Shown: piece by piece, positions 6,863-13,228 of the stretch
Layout of the letters: each line of letters opens with the position of its first letter
Numbering within the stretch: position 1 is the stretch's first letter
Assembly: GCA_051880615.1 (NCBI GenBank)
Contig: JBJEOH010000025.1
Span: 1 to 13,228 of the forward strand
Direction: 5' to 3'
Length of the DNA: 13,228 nt
From: UBA7067 sp051880615
GTDB taxonomy: Bacteria > Bacillota > Clostridia > Oscillospirales > Acutalibacteraceae
Notes under the pieces: model-generated
Databases searched by the model: none
What the model was told of the DNA's origin: nothing
Seen by the model: only the letters and a program-made list of their open reading frames with translations
Position numbers and translations under genes: made by a program

Positions 6863-7529
6863 CGATGATATCACTCCACAGCTTTTCAAAGACGAGTTGA
6901 ACAGTGGAACAGGAAACATCACCGTATGGATAAACTCTCCCGGCGGTGACTGCGTTGCCGCCGCACAGATTTACAATATGCTGATGGACTACAAGGGTAA
7001 TGTCACAGTCAAGATTGACGGAATTGCAGCCTCTGCCGCATCGGTAATTGCAATGGCAGGCACAGAGGTTTTAATGTCGCCTGTTTCAACAATGATGATA
7101 CACAACCCTGCTACCGTTGCTATGGGCGACCACAACGAAATGCAAAAGGCTATTGAAATGCTTAACGAAGTCAAAGAGTCAATAATCAATGCCTATGAAA
7201 TTAAAACAGGCTTATCAAGAGCAAAGCTGTCACACTTAATGGATTCTGAAACCTGGATGAATGCAAACAAGGCAGTTGAACTCGGCTTTGCCGATGGCAT
7301 CATCGCAAGAGAAAATCCGAATACAGAGCCTGATGAAGAGGACGAGGACGAAGATGAAGAGGAAAAGGAGAAAAATAACCCCTGTGAAAATTCAGTCCTG
7401 TTTTCACGCAAGGCGGTAAATGCGGCTCTTAAAAACAAGCTTGTAAAGCACTATTCAAAGAATGTTTCAAGAAACGCAGGAACAGACATCACAGACCTTG
7501 AAAAAAGACTTAATTTATTAAAACCTTAA
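6765..7529 (+). CDS. ClpP-like prohead maturation protease (S14 family)
   Basis: A 254-residue head maturation protease that likely trims the N-terminal delta domain of the capsid protein during assembly. ATG at 6765 is chosen because AAGGAGG (6746-6752) precedes it by 12 bases and the family N-terminus ERVLTLNGTIAEESWFDD fits from there; the frame is open further upstream inside the portal gene. ClpP-fold features: VWINSPGGDCVAAAQIY (54-70), nucleophile Ser90 in GIAASAAS, and His113 in MMIHNP. Residues 188-203 are almost all Asp/Glu, then a basic C-terminal extension runs to 254. It lies between portal and capsid genes, the standard position. Confidence 0.93.
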   Translation: MKKFWKWKNQTEKSPTERVLTLNGTIAEESWFDDDITPQLFKDELNSGTGNITVWINSPGGDCVAAAQIYNMLMDYKGNVTVKIDGIAASAASVIAMAGTEVLMSPVSTMMIHNPATVAMGDHNEMQKAIEMLNEVKESIINAYEIKTGLSRAKLSHLMDSETWMNANKAVELGFADGIIARENPNTEPDEEDEDEDEEEKEKNNPCENSVLFSRKAVNAALKNKLVKHYSKNVSRNAGTDITDLEKRLNLLKP

Positions 7530-7543
7530 GGAGGAATTTTACA

Positions 7544-8758
7544 ATGGCAAAAATTAACGAACTTCGTGAGAAACGAGCAAAAATCTGGGAACAGGCAAAA
7601 GCCTTCCTTGATTCCCACAGAAACGAAACGGGTATTCTTTCGGCGGAAGATACCGCGGTTTATGAAAAGATGGAAAAGGATATTGTTGATCTCGGTCACG
7701 AGATTGACCGTCAGCAAAGAGCAGACGACCTTGAAAGAGAGTTAAATCTCCCGACAAGCACACCGCTTGTTTCAAAACCCGATAACGCCAATCGTGAGAG
7801 TAAAACAGGCACTGCTTCTGAAAAGTACAACAAAGCATTCTGGAATCAGATGAGAAACCGCTCAACGCAGGAGGTCAGAAACATTCTCAGTGAGGGTGTT
7901 GACAGCGAGGGCGGTTTTCTTGTGCCGGAAACCTTTGAAAACACACTTGTTCAGGCACTTGACGATGAGCTTGTAATCCGTCAGCTTGCACACACCTTTA
8001 CAACTGCATCAAACGCACACAAAATCCCTGTTGTTGCTACAAGAGGTAAGGCGATGTGGACTGAGGAGAACGCTGCAATTACCGACAGCGATACATCATT
8101 CGGTCAGAAAACAATCGGTGCGCATAAGCTGTGTGCTTTAATCAAGGTATCTGAAGAGCTTTTAAACGACTCTGCATTCGACCTTGAAAGCTACTTCAAT
8201 CAGGAGTTTGCAAGACGAATCGGTGAAGCTGAAGAGGAAGCCTTTGTTATCGGTGACGGCAGTGCAAAGCCTTACGGTATTTTTGATGACAGCGAGGGCG
8301 GTGAAGTTGGTGTGACATCTGCATCAACGGTAACAATCACTGCCGATGAACTCATCGACCTTTATTACAGCCTTAAAGCGCCCTACCGTAAAAACGGTGT
8401 ATGGCTCTTAAACGACAGCACAGTAAACAGTATCAGAAAACTTAAGGACAGCAACGGTCAGTATTTATGGCAGCCGTCAATCAAAGACGGTGAAACCGAC
8501 ACTCTTCTCGGCAAGCCTGTTTACACATCAGCGTCAATCGCAAATGCAGCGTCCGGCACAAAGCCGATTGCATTCGGCGACCTTTCATATTACTGGATTG
8601 GTGACAGACAGGGTGTAACCTTTAAGCGACTCAATGAACTTTATGCGGCAAACGGACAGGTAGGTTTCCTTGCAACAAAGCGACTTGATGCAAGACTGAT
8701 TTTGCCGGAAGCGGTTAAGCTCTTAAAGATGAAAGGCACTGTAGCATCAACCGGCTGA
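7544..8758 (+). CDS. Major capsid protein (HK97 fold)
   Basis: A 404-residue capsid subunit; ATG with AAGGAGG at 7528-7534, overlapping the protease stop. Residues 1 to about 95 are charged, helical and coiled-coil-like (delta domain serving as internal scaffold), ending in a Ser/Thr/Lys-rich linker (about 70-95) where the protease probably cuts; the exact site cannot be read. The mature shell domain opens with the typical SEGGFLVPETFENTLVQ (121-137), followed by the E-loop and P-domain region (IPVVATRGKAMWTEEN) and FVIGDGSAKPYGI. No HK97-style crosslink residues can be asserted from sequence alone. The ribosome binding site is strong, as expected for the most abundant head protein. Confidence 0.95.
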   Translation: MAKINELREKRAKIWEQAKAFLDSHRNETGILSAEDTAVYEKMEKDIVDLGHEIDRQQRADDLERELNLPTSTPLVSKPDNANRESKTGTASEKYNKAFWNQMRNRSTQEVRNILSEGVDSEGGFLVPETFENTLVQALDDELVIRQLAHTFTTASNAHKIPVVATRGKAMWTEENAAITDSDTSFGQKTIGAHKLCALIKVSEELLNDSAFDLESYFNQEFARRIGEAEEEAFVIGDGSAKPYGIFDDSEGGEVGVTSASTVTITADELIDLYYSLKAPYRKNGVWLLNDSTVNSIRKLKDSNGQYLWQPSIKDGETDTLLGKPVYTSASIANAASGTKPIAFGDLSYYWIGDRQGVTFKRLNELYAANGQVGFLATKRLDARLILPEAVKLLKMKGTVASTG

Positions 8759-8772
8759 TAGGAGTACATTAA

Positions 8773-9087
8773 ATGACTGATGAGCTTTTACAAAAGGTGA
8801 AGCAGAACCTGATACTTGAACACAACGCAGATGATGAGCTTCTGGAAATGTACATAACAGCCGCTGTTTCCTATGCCGAAAGCTATCAGCACATACCTGA
8901 AAACTACTACAGCGAAAATCCTATGCCACCTACAACTGAACAGGCTGTAATTATGCTTGCGAGCCATTTCTACGAAAGCAGAGATGGCTCAACTGGCGGC
9001 TTTTTCGCTGACAATGTTCAAGCCGGGCAACAGGTTTTTAACACAGTAAATCTATTGTTGCGACTTGACCGTAATTGGAAGGTGTAG
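8773..9087 (+). CDS. Head-tail connector (HK97 gp6-like)
   Basis: A 104-residue, mostly helical protein; ATG with AGGAG at 8760-8764. It matches the gp6-like/DNA-packaging connector family by size, position directly after the capsid gene, and pattern: an N-terminal helical pair (VKQNLILEHNADDELLEMYITAAVSYAESY within 8-37), a central PTTEQAVIMLASHFYESRDG (53-72, the most conserved part) and a short C-terminal NTVNLLLRL. It docks under the portal and seals the neck. Its stop is two bases before the next start, showing a tight operon. Confidence 0.85.
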   Translation: MTDELLQKVKQNLILEHNADDELLEMYITAAVSYAESYQHIPENYYSENPMPPTTEQAVIMLASHFYESRDGSTGGFFADNVQAGQQVFNTVNLLLRLDRNWKV

Positions 9088-9089
9088 GT

Positions 9090-9422
9090 ATGAGCTTTGG
9101 CAAGATGAATTCATTTATTGAAATTGTAAAGAAAAGCATTGATACCGATGATGAGGGTTTCAAAACGGAAAATCTGAAAACCGTTGCAAAGGTCAAAGCA
9201 TATCGTGAAGGTCGGCACGGCAGTGAAAAGTGGGCAAACAGAGCCACCTTTTCAACTGCTACCGACCTGTTTCGTTTCAGGTGTATTCCAAACACAGAAG
9301 TAACAACCGATATGCTGATACTTTGCGACAGCAGAAAATTTGAAATCACATCGGTTGAAAATGTAAAAGGCAGAAATATGTACATTGAGGTGCTTGCAAA
9401 GGAGGTAAAGCCCAGTGGCTAA
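9090..9422 (+). CDS. Phage head-tail adaptor (head closure) protein
   Basis: A 110-residue protein; ATG at 9090 with GGAAGG at 9077-9082 is preferred over the in-frame TTG at 9075, which overlaps the previous gene and has no spaced binding site. The pattern is beta-rich: IEIVKKSIDTDDEGFKTEN at the N-terminus, WANRATFSTATDLFRFRC in the middle, and a strand ending MLILCDSRKFEITSVENVKGRNMYIEVLAKEV, which is typical of the SPP1 gp16-like / phage_H_T_join adaptor family. It joins the connector ring to the tail tube. The 3' end overlaps the gp10-like gene by eight bases. Confidence 0.82.
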   Translation: MSFGKMNSFIEIVKKSIDTDDEGFKTENLKTVAKVKAYREGRHGSEKWANRATFSTATDLFRFRCIPNTEVTTDMLILCDSRKFEITSVENVKGRNMYIEVLAKEVKPSG

Positions 9423-9846
9423 GGTTGATGTGAAGATGCCCGAGGACTTCCTTTTAAAGCTGTCCCGACTCGGTGACAAAACAGATGAAATCTGCGAAAA
9501 GGCGCTCAATGCCGGCGGCGAGGTTGTTCTTGCAAAGGTCAAAAGCAACCTTTCCTCTGTTATCGGCAAGGATACAAAAACAGATTCACGCTCCACTGGT
9601 GAGCTTGAACGCTCCCTCGGACTTTCTCCTGTCCTGATTGATGATAACGGAAACGCAAACATCAAGATAGGTTTTAAGGAACCTCGTTCAGACGGTGAGA
9701 GCAACGCAAAAATTGCGAGTATTATCGAATACGGAAAGCAAGGTCAGCCGCCTAAGCCTTTCTTAAAAACCGCAAGAACATCATCAAAAAAGGCTTGTGT
9801 AAAGGCAATGGTTGAAACTCTTGAACAGGAGGTAAAGAACCTATGA
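9415..9846 (+). CDS. HK97 gp10-like tail-neck protein
   Basis: A 143-residue protein with a GTG start; AAGGAGG (9399-9405) lies nine bases upstream. The signature is the segment IASIIEYGKQGQPPKPFLKTA (about 101-121), characteristic of HK97 gp10 family proteins, after an N-terminal helical part (LSRLGDKTDEICEKALNAGGEVVLAKVKSNL region). Members take part in neck or tail completion, but the exact contact is not settled for most phages. The coding end overlaps the next start as ATGA, indicating translational coupling. Confidence 0.87.
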   Translation: MAKVDVKMPEDFLLKLSRLGDKTDEICEKALNAGGEVVLAKVKSNLSSVIGKDTKTDSRSTGELERSLGLSPVLIDDNGNANIKIGFKEPRSDGESNAKIASIIEYGKQGQPPKPFLKTARTSSKKACVKAMVETLEQEVKNL

Positions 9847-10178
9847 GCTTGTTATCCGAGTTGAAGGACATAGCGGAAAAGCTGAACATCAAGGTTGAAA
9901 CAGGTGTGTTTTCGGACACACCGCCTGATGAATACATTGTGCTGACACCTCTTGCCGACAGCTTTGAAATGCACTGCGATAATCTGCCGGAATATGAAAT
10001 TCAAGAGGTGCGGATTTCGATATTTTCAAAGGGCAATTACACAGCCTTAAAATACAAACTGACTGCATCAATATTCAAAGCCGATATCTCAATTACTGAC
10101 CGAAGATACATAGGTCACGAGGACGATACCGGCTACCACCACTATGCCGTAGATACGGCAAAATGCTACAAACTTTAA
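9843..10178 (+). CDS. Tail terminator/completion-like protein (minor tail protein)
   Basis: A 111-residue protein starting at an ATGA overlap with the gp10-like gene; GGAGG precedes it by about ten bases. The sequence alternates short helices and strands: SELKDIAEKLNIKVETGVF, then EYIVLTPLADSFEMHCDN, EIQEVRISIFSKGNYTALKYK, and a C-terminal GYHHYAVDTAKCY strand. The fold pattern, size and slot between gp10 and the major tail protein point to a tail terminator (gpU/gp17-like) that caps the tail tube at the neck. Assignment rests mainly on position. Confidence 0.68.
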   Translation: MSLLSELKDIAEKLNIKVETGVFSDTPPDEYIVLTPLADSFEMHCDNLPEYEIQEVRISIFSKGNYTALKYKLTASIFKADISITDRRYIGHEDDTGYHHYAVDTAKCYKL

Positions 10179-10191
10179 AATTTAAGAAGGC

Positions 10192-10299
10192 GTGTCGGAG
10201 CGGGCAAAAACTCACGGAAACATCAAGTATTCGGACGTGAATGCCCCCGGCGGCTCGCCGGTGAAATGGAGGAATTTTAATGGCAACAATCGGACTTGA
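10192..10299 (+). other. Possible 35-codon ORF in the GC-rich gap before the major tail gene
   Basis: A GTG-initiated frame encodes MSERAKTHGNIKYSDVNAPG and 15 more residues, ending inside the major tail gene at TGA 10297-10299. The purine-rich AGAAGG before it is only one base from the GTG, so initiation is doubtful. The stretch is GC-richer than the flanking genes. It may be noncoding leader or a remnant. I do not recognise a family. Confidence 0.15.
10247..10261 (+). promoter_or_regulatory. GC-rich hairpin in the leader of the major tail protein gene
   Basis: CCGGCG (10247-10252), loop GCT, CGCCGG (10256-10261), six G-C pairs ending six bases before the GGAGG of the tail gene. No U-tract follows, so termination is unlikely. 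A 5' hairpin just upstream of the binding site could stabilise or process the mRNA of this highly expressed gene. The 101-nt gap (10179-10279) is the longest inside the structural module. Confidence 0.4.
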
Positions 10300-10867
10300 T
10301 AAGCTATTTTATTCAAAAATTACAGAAGATGAAAACGGCGAAGAAACCTACGCAACACCTGTACCTCTTGCAAAGGCTATGACCGCAGAGCTTTCAATAG
10401 AGCTTGCCGAGGCTACTCTCTATGCCGATGACGGTGCATCGGAAATTGTCAAGGAATTTCAAAGCGGAACGCTGACTCTCGGCATTGACGACATCGGAAC
10501 TGCTGTTGCAGAGGATTTAACAGGAGCGAAAATCGACAGCAACAAGGTTCTCATTTCCGCAGGCGAGGACGGTGGATGTCCTGTTGCAGTGGGTTTCAGA
10601 GCGAAAAAGTCAAACGGAAAATATCGCTACTTCTGGCTTTACAGAGTTAAATTCGGAATCCCTGCAACGAATCTTACCACCAAGGGCGAAAGCATAGAAT
10701 TTTCCACACCGTCAATCGAGGGTACTGTGACAAGGAGAAACAAGCCCGACACGCAGGGCAAGCACCCTTGGAAAGCCGAGGTAAACGAGGACGATACGGA
10801 GGTTAAAGCAACCACAATTTCAAACTGGTACAAACAGGTTTACGAGCCTGTTTACTCAGCAGGATAA
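10280..10867 (+). CDS. Major tail (tube) protein, phi13 family
   Basis: A 195-residue protein; ATG with TGGAGGAA about six bases upstream. The opening GLDKLFYSKITEDENGEETY, the conserved VPLAKAMTAELSIE strand (28-41), LYADDGASEIVKEFQSGTLTLGIDD (47-71) and the C-terminal EGTVTRRNKPDTQGKHPW region are those of the phi13-type major tail protein of siphophages. Subunits stack as hexameric rings to make the tail tube along which DNA passes. It precedes the G/GT chaperone genes, the conserved order. Confidence 0.92.
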   Translation: MATIGLDKLFYSKITEDENGEETYATPVPLAKAMTAELSIELAEATLYADDGASEIVKEFQSGTLTLGIDDIGTAVAEDLTGAKIDSNKVLISAGEDGGCPVAVGFRAKKSNGKYRYFWLYRVKFGIPATNLTTKGESIEFSTPSIEGTVTRRNKPDTQGKHPWKAEVNEDDTEVKATTISNWYKQVYEPVYSAG

Positions 10868-10882
10868 TAACGGAGGTAAGCT

Positions 10883-11266
10883 ATGGACAGTGAAAGAAGT
10901 ACAAAAATCAAAATCGGTGAAAATGAATACAGTCTTGTCTTAACCACAAAGGCTACAAAGGAAATCGCCGCAAGGTACGGTGGTCTTGAGAACCTCGGTG
11001 ACAAGCTGATGAAGAGCGAGAACTTTGAAATGGCTCTTGATGAGGTTATCTGGCTTATAACCTTGCTTGCCAATCAAAGCGTTCTCATTTACAACCTAAA
11101 AAATCCCGATGATAAAAAGCCGTTGCTTAAAGAGGACGAGGTCGAGCTTTTAACCTCACCGTTTAATTTGGCAGAATACAAATCAGCAATTATGGAGTCT
11201 ATGTATAAAGGCACAAAGCGAAACATCAAAAGCGAGGAAAGCTCAAAAAACACAGCAGTCGGGTAA
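10883..11266 (+). CDS. Tail assembly chaperone G (0-frame product)
   Basis: A 127-residue protein; ATG with GGAGG ten bases upstream. N-terminal beta segment KIKIGENEYSLVLTTKATKEIAARYGGLENL (about 8-38), followed by helices and a charged Lys/Glu tail (about 115-127). Position directly after the major tail protein and the overlapping -1 frame identify it as the lambda gpG equivalent, which coats the tape measure protein during tail assembly. The TAA stop (11264-11266) lies inside the 5' arm of a strong hairpin. Most ribosomes should end here; a fraction shift to make G-GT. Confidence 0.87.
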   Translation: MDSERSTKIKIGENEYSLVLTTKATKEIAARYGGLENLGDKLMKSENFEMALDEVIWLITLLANQSVLIYNLKNPDDKKPLLKEDEVELLTSPFNLAEYKSAIMESMYKGTKRNIKSEESSKNTAVG

Positions 11267-11454
11267 GTGACGAGGAGTTCTTTACCCGACTGCTTTATTA
11301 CGGAGTGGCTCAGCTGAATTTATCTGTTGATGAAACTATGCTGATGCCCCTCGGACTTCTCCTTGATTTACTTGAATGTCATAAGCAATACAACGGCCTT
11401 GCAAAGCCAAAACGAGATTTGACGATTGACGATATTATACCGTATGGTGTATGA
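10883..11454 (+). CDS. Tail assembly chaperone G-GT, made by programmed -1 frameshift
   Basis: The frame moves back one base at 11251, giving about 190 residues: 123 from G, then HSSRVSDEEFFTRLLYYG and on to DDIIPYGV, stop TGA 11452-11454. The T part has no good start codon or binding site of its own and is strongly protein-like (LLYYGVAQLNLSVDETMLMP, LLECHKQYNGLAKPK), with a conserved-looking C-terminus. This matches the G/GT arrangement of lambda and most siphophages, where the T domain recruits the tail tube protein to the tape measure. Shift direction, slippery heptamer and stem-loop all agree. Confidence 0.87.
11245..11294 (+). promoter_or_regulatory. Programmed -1 ribosomal frameshift signal
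   Basis: The heptamer A AAA AAC occupies 11245-11251 in the correct phase (0-frame codons TCA AAA AAC). A perfect 13-bp stem follows: AGCAGTCGGGTAA (11254-11266) with TTACCCGACTGCT (11282-11294), loop 15 nt. The spacer is only two bases if all pairs form, shorter than usual, so the lowest pairs may be open when the ribosome slips. The 0-frame stop TAA lies in the stem. Confidence 0.87.
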
Positions 11455-11469
11455 CTATTCTGAAAAGGA

Positions 11470-11498
11470 TTGAGATTTATTAAGCGGTATGATATAAT
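11470..11498 (+). promoter_or_regulatory. Near-consensus extended -10 promoter inside the late operon
   Basis: TTGAGA (11470-11475), 17 nt, TATAAT (11493-11498), preceded by TG to give TGATATAAT. The predicted start is near 11505, 37 bases ahead of the small membrane protein ATG. It is by far the best promoter I see in the window and begins 16 bases after the GT stop. Confidence 0.72.
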
Positions 11499-11541
11499 TA
11501 GCTTGTTGATAAATCGGGAATTGATGAAGGAGTGTGATTGT

Positions 11542-11676
11542 ATGAAAAAGGTATGGACATATTTTGCGATAGGCTGTGTAGTCGCAATCATAGGTATGTT
11601 CTTTTCTGACATTTGCGGAGATTTCTTCAATGGTATGGATTATGGAAGTGCTTGTGTATTAGCTCACTACGGATAA
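11542..11676 (+). CDS. Small single-pass membrane protein, moron candidate
   Basis: A 44-residue protein; ATG at 11542 with AAGGAG (11527-11532) nine bases upstream; earlier in-frame starts lie at or before the promoter -10 and are not used. Sequence MKKVWTYFAIGCVVAIIGMF shows two lysines then a hydrophobic span (about 5-21), a positive-inside membrane anchor, followed by an acidic/aromatic part (22-35) and a short tail; cysteines at 12, 25 and 38. I do not recognise a family. Having its own strong promoter between the tail chaperone and the expected tape measure gene is the hallmark of a moron, a prophage-expressed gene not needed for virion assembly, often acting in superinfection exclusion or host fitness. 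That role is inferred. The protein may be the shortened remnant of a longer one. Confidence 0.62.
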   Translation: MKKVWTYFAIGCVVAIIGMFFSDICGDFFNGMDYGSACVLAHYG

Positions 11677-11682
11677 AGAAGC

Positions 11683-11692
11683 AAGGAGAGGT
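11683..11692 (+). promoter_or_regulatory. Orphan Shine-Dalgarno at the left edge of the foreign segment
   Basis: AAGGAGAGGT follows the membrane-protein stop by six bases but no ATG or GTG lies at usable distance; the only candidate, TTG at 11702, opens a frame that is just the antisense of the recombinase. GC-rich DNA begins about ten bases later. It probably belonged to the next phage gene before the insertion. Confidence 0.4.
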
Positions 11693-11712
11693 TAAAAATT
11701 TTTGCCGTTCCC

Positions 11713-11734
11713 ATCCGGCGGGGCCTCGCCGGAT
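11713..11734 (-). terminator. GC-rich hairpin downstream of the recombinase fragment, possible terminator
   Basis: ATCCGGCG (11713-11720) pairs perfectly with CGCCGGAT (11727-11734), loop six bases. On the minus strand it starts nine bases after the recombinase stop; a T-run occurs only about ten bases beyond the stem, so termination is possible but not classical. It could also reduce read-through of phage transcripts into the antisense of the recombinase. Confidence 0.42.
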
Positions 11735-11743
11735 AGGTCTGGC

Positions 11744-13171
11744 TCAATCGTCGGGCAAGTCCACCTTGCCTACAAAAGAATAATAAATCTCGATGTCCTG
11801 GTGGCGCGTTCCCTGCTCGTCCTTCCAGCACTCATGCACCACGATCTTCTCCACGAACTCCCGCAGGAGGGTGGGGGTCAGCTCCTCAAAGCTGGTGTAC
11901 TTCCGCACAACGGCCATGAACTTCTCCACGTTCACAGCGGCCTCCTGCGCCTGCCCCAGCTCCGCCTGTAACTCGGCGGCACGGGCCTTCAGCGTGGCCT
12001 GCTCCTGCTCATAATCGGTGGACAACTCCATGAAACGCTCGTCCGTAATGCGCCCGCTCACGCTGTCCTCATACAGACGCTTGAAGATGCCGTTCAACTC
12101 TCCGATACGCTTCTGCGCCGCCTCCAGCTCGCGGCGGCGGGCGGCGTTCTTCCGCTTACCGCCGTCCTCGTTCTGTGCCATCAGCAGCTTCATAAACCGG
12201 GCCTCATGCTTGGCGGCGTAGCTGGTGACTTTCCGCAGATTTTCCGTCACGCCCGCCGTCAGAAGGTCGGTGCGGATGAAATGTGCCGTACAATCGGCGG
12301 TGCGCTTCTTGTAGCTGCCGCAGATGTAGCAGTCCTGCCGCCGCTTGTTCGTTTCATACCTCTGCTGGTACATGACGCTGCCGCAGTCGGCGCAGAACAA
12401 CAGACCGGAGAACAGGCCAACCTCGCCGTAGCGGTTGGGCCGCTTTCGCTGTTTGCGAAGCTCCTGCACTCGCTCCCAGGTGGCCTCGTCAATGATGGCC
12501 TCGTGGGTATGCTCAAAGACCATTATCTTGTCCTCTGGGTTGGCAACGCTGGTCTTGACCTTGTAGGACACCTTCTCCGTCTTGAAGTTGACGGTATGCC
12601 CCAGGTACTCCCGGCGCTCCAGGATGTGCGCCACGGTGTTGCTCGACCACTTACAGGGGTAGTCCGGGTAGTAACGGCGGGTGCTGCCGGTGCGCCGGTA
12701 CTCCATCGTCCCCGGCGTGGGGATGTTCTGCTCGGTCAGCATCCGGGCAATCTTGGTGGGGCCGTTCCCGGCAAGGCACAGACTGAATATCTGCTTTACA
12801 ACAGGTGCGGCCTCCGGGTCAACAACGAAGTGTCCGTCCGGGCCTTTCAGATAGCCATAGACCGGCTGGCTGGTGATGGGTTTTCCGCTCATGCCTTTAG
12901 CCCGGAAAACCGCTTTGATTTTCTTGCTCGTGTCCCTCACCATCCATTCATTAAATAAATTCCGCAAGGCGCTCATGTCGTTGTCGCCCTGGGCGCTGTC
13001 CACGCCGTCATTGATGGCGATAAAGCGGACGCCTTTCTTTGGGAAGGTAATTTCTGTAAATAGGCCCACTTGCAGATAATTCCGTCCCAGGCGTGAGAGG
13101 TCTTTCGTCACGACCGTCTTGACCGCGCCGCTCTCCACAGCGTCCATCATCTCGGTGAAGCCGGGCCGCTG
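11744..13171 (-). pseudogene. Large serine recombinase, 5'-truncated, catalytic serine missing
   Basis: The minus-strand frame carries a large serine recombinase from LQRPGFTEMM to the C-terminus (about 475 residues; stop at 11744-11746). Present, numbering from the GTG at 13190-13192: rest of the resolvase domain with DLSRLGRNYL (31-40) and FPKKGVRFIAINDGVD (50-65), recombinase domain (about 105-205), zinc ribbon CADC/CYIC (C267, C270, C288, C291), coiled coil (about 345-425) and a DUF4368-like end (430-480). Absent: the first 60-70 residues with the Tyr-x-Arg-x-Ser catalytic serine. Homology stops at 13171; upstream on its strand no frame resembles the expected D-G-(F/Y)-S-G-T-N-F, an in-frame stop lies at 13217-13219, and the GTG has no binding site. 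Full relatives move conjugative or mobilisable elements of Firmicutes. It is visibly GC-rich (about 60% by eye) beside the AT-rich phage, so it was acquired from elsewhere. Confidence 0.87.
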
Positions 13172-13200
13172 GAGTTTCACAAAACAACCCACTGATTCGT

Positions 13201-13228
13201 AAAGGAGAATGTAACTTCATGTTTGCTA
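13201..13228 (+). CDS. Possible start of a rightward gene cut by the window edge
   Basis: AAAGGAG at 13201-13207 is followed at 11 bases by ATG (13219-13221), reading M-F-A to the window end. The surrounding 57 bases (13172-13228) are AT-rich again, like the phage. The tape measure gene is expected after G/GT, but three codons cannot identify it. Confidence 0.3.

Noticed and set aside
11542..11577. Lipoprotein signal (AIGC) in the small membrane protein
   Set aside because: Only 11 residues precede the cysteine and the -3 residue is Ala; the hydrophobic span continues past the Cys, so a membrane anchor fits better.
11702..11971. Plus-strand frame after the orphan Shine-Dalgarno, starting TTG
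   Set aside because: The spacing is 13 bases and the translation is the antisense of the recombinase C-terminus, so it is not a real gene.
12206..12958. A 250-residue plus-strand open frame opposite the recombinase
   Set aside because: It is an antisense shadow produced by the GC-rich codon use of the recombinase; no binding site, low-complexity Ala/Val/Gly/Leu content, and no recognisable domain.
13172..13228. Hidden recombinase N-terminus in another minus-strand frame
   Set aside because: All three minus frames were read; none resembles the expected region before the N-F-Q-R-P-G motif, and in-frame stops occur.

Overview
The window looks like part of a temperate siphophage (prophage) of a low-to-mid GC Firmicute, most likely a gut Clostridium-class host. 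The basis is strong AAGGAGG-type ribosome binding sites, frequent TTG/GTG starts, and an HK97-type head/neck/tail gene order with products typical of clostridial prophages. The species cannot be named from sequence alone.

Layout, plus strand: positions 1-1526 hold the C-terminal part of a phage C5-cytosine DNA methyltransferase with a very repetitive recognition region. Positions 1613-3809 carry an accessory block: a DUF4314 protein, a glutamine-synthetase-fold amidoligase, a gamma-glutamylcyclotransferase-like (GGCT/AIG2) protein and a small zinc ribbon. This block ends at a rho-independent terminator (3837-3869). The packaging and structural module follows: large terminase (TTG start at 3894), HK97 portal, ClpP-like prohead protease, HK97 major capsid protein, gp6-like connector, head-tail adaptor, HK97 gp10-like protein, tail terminator-like protein, phi13-type major tail protein, and a tail assembly chaperone G/GT pair. 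The pair is joined by a programmed -1 frameshift: an A AAA AAC slippery site at 11245-11251, followed by a 13-bp hairpin.

After GT the order breaks. Instead of the tape measure gene there is a 44-residue membrane protein with its own near-consensus extended -10 promoter (11470-11498), which is the architecture of a phage moron. An orphan Shine-Dalgarno comes next, then a GC-rich minus-strand segment (about 11703-13171) with a large serine recombinase that has lost its N-terminus, including the catalytic serine. At the right edge AT-rich sequence resumes, with a possible SD and ATG for a gene running out of the window.

Most worth following up: the amidoligase plus cyclotransferase cassette, the promoter-driven small membrane protein, the frameshift signal, the repeat-rich methyltransferase recognition domain, and the foreign decapitated recombinase in the tail operon. 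I see no CRISPR array, tRNA or rRNA. All family assignments are by recognition of motifs and gene order; no database search was run.
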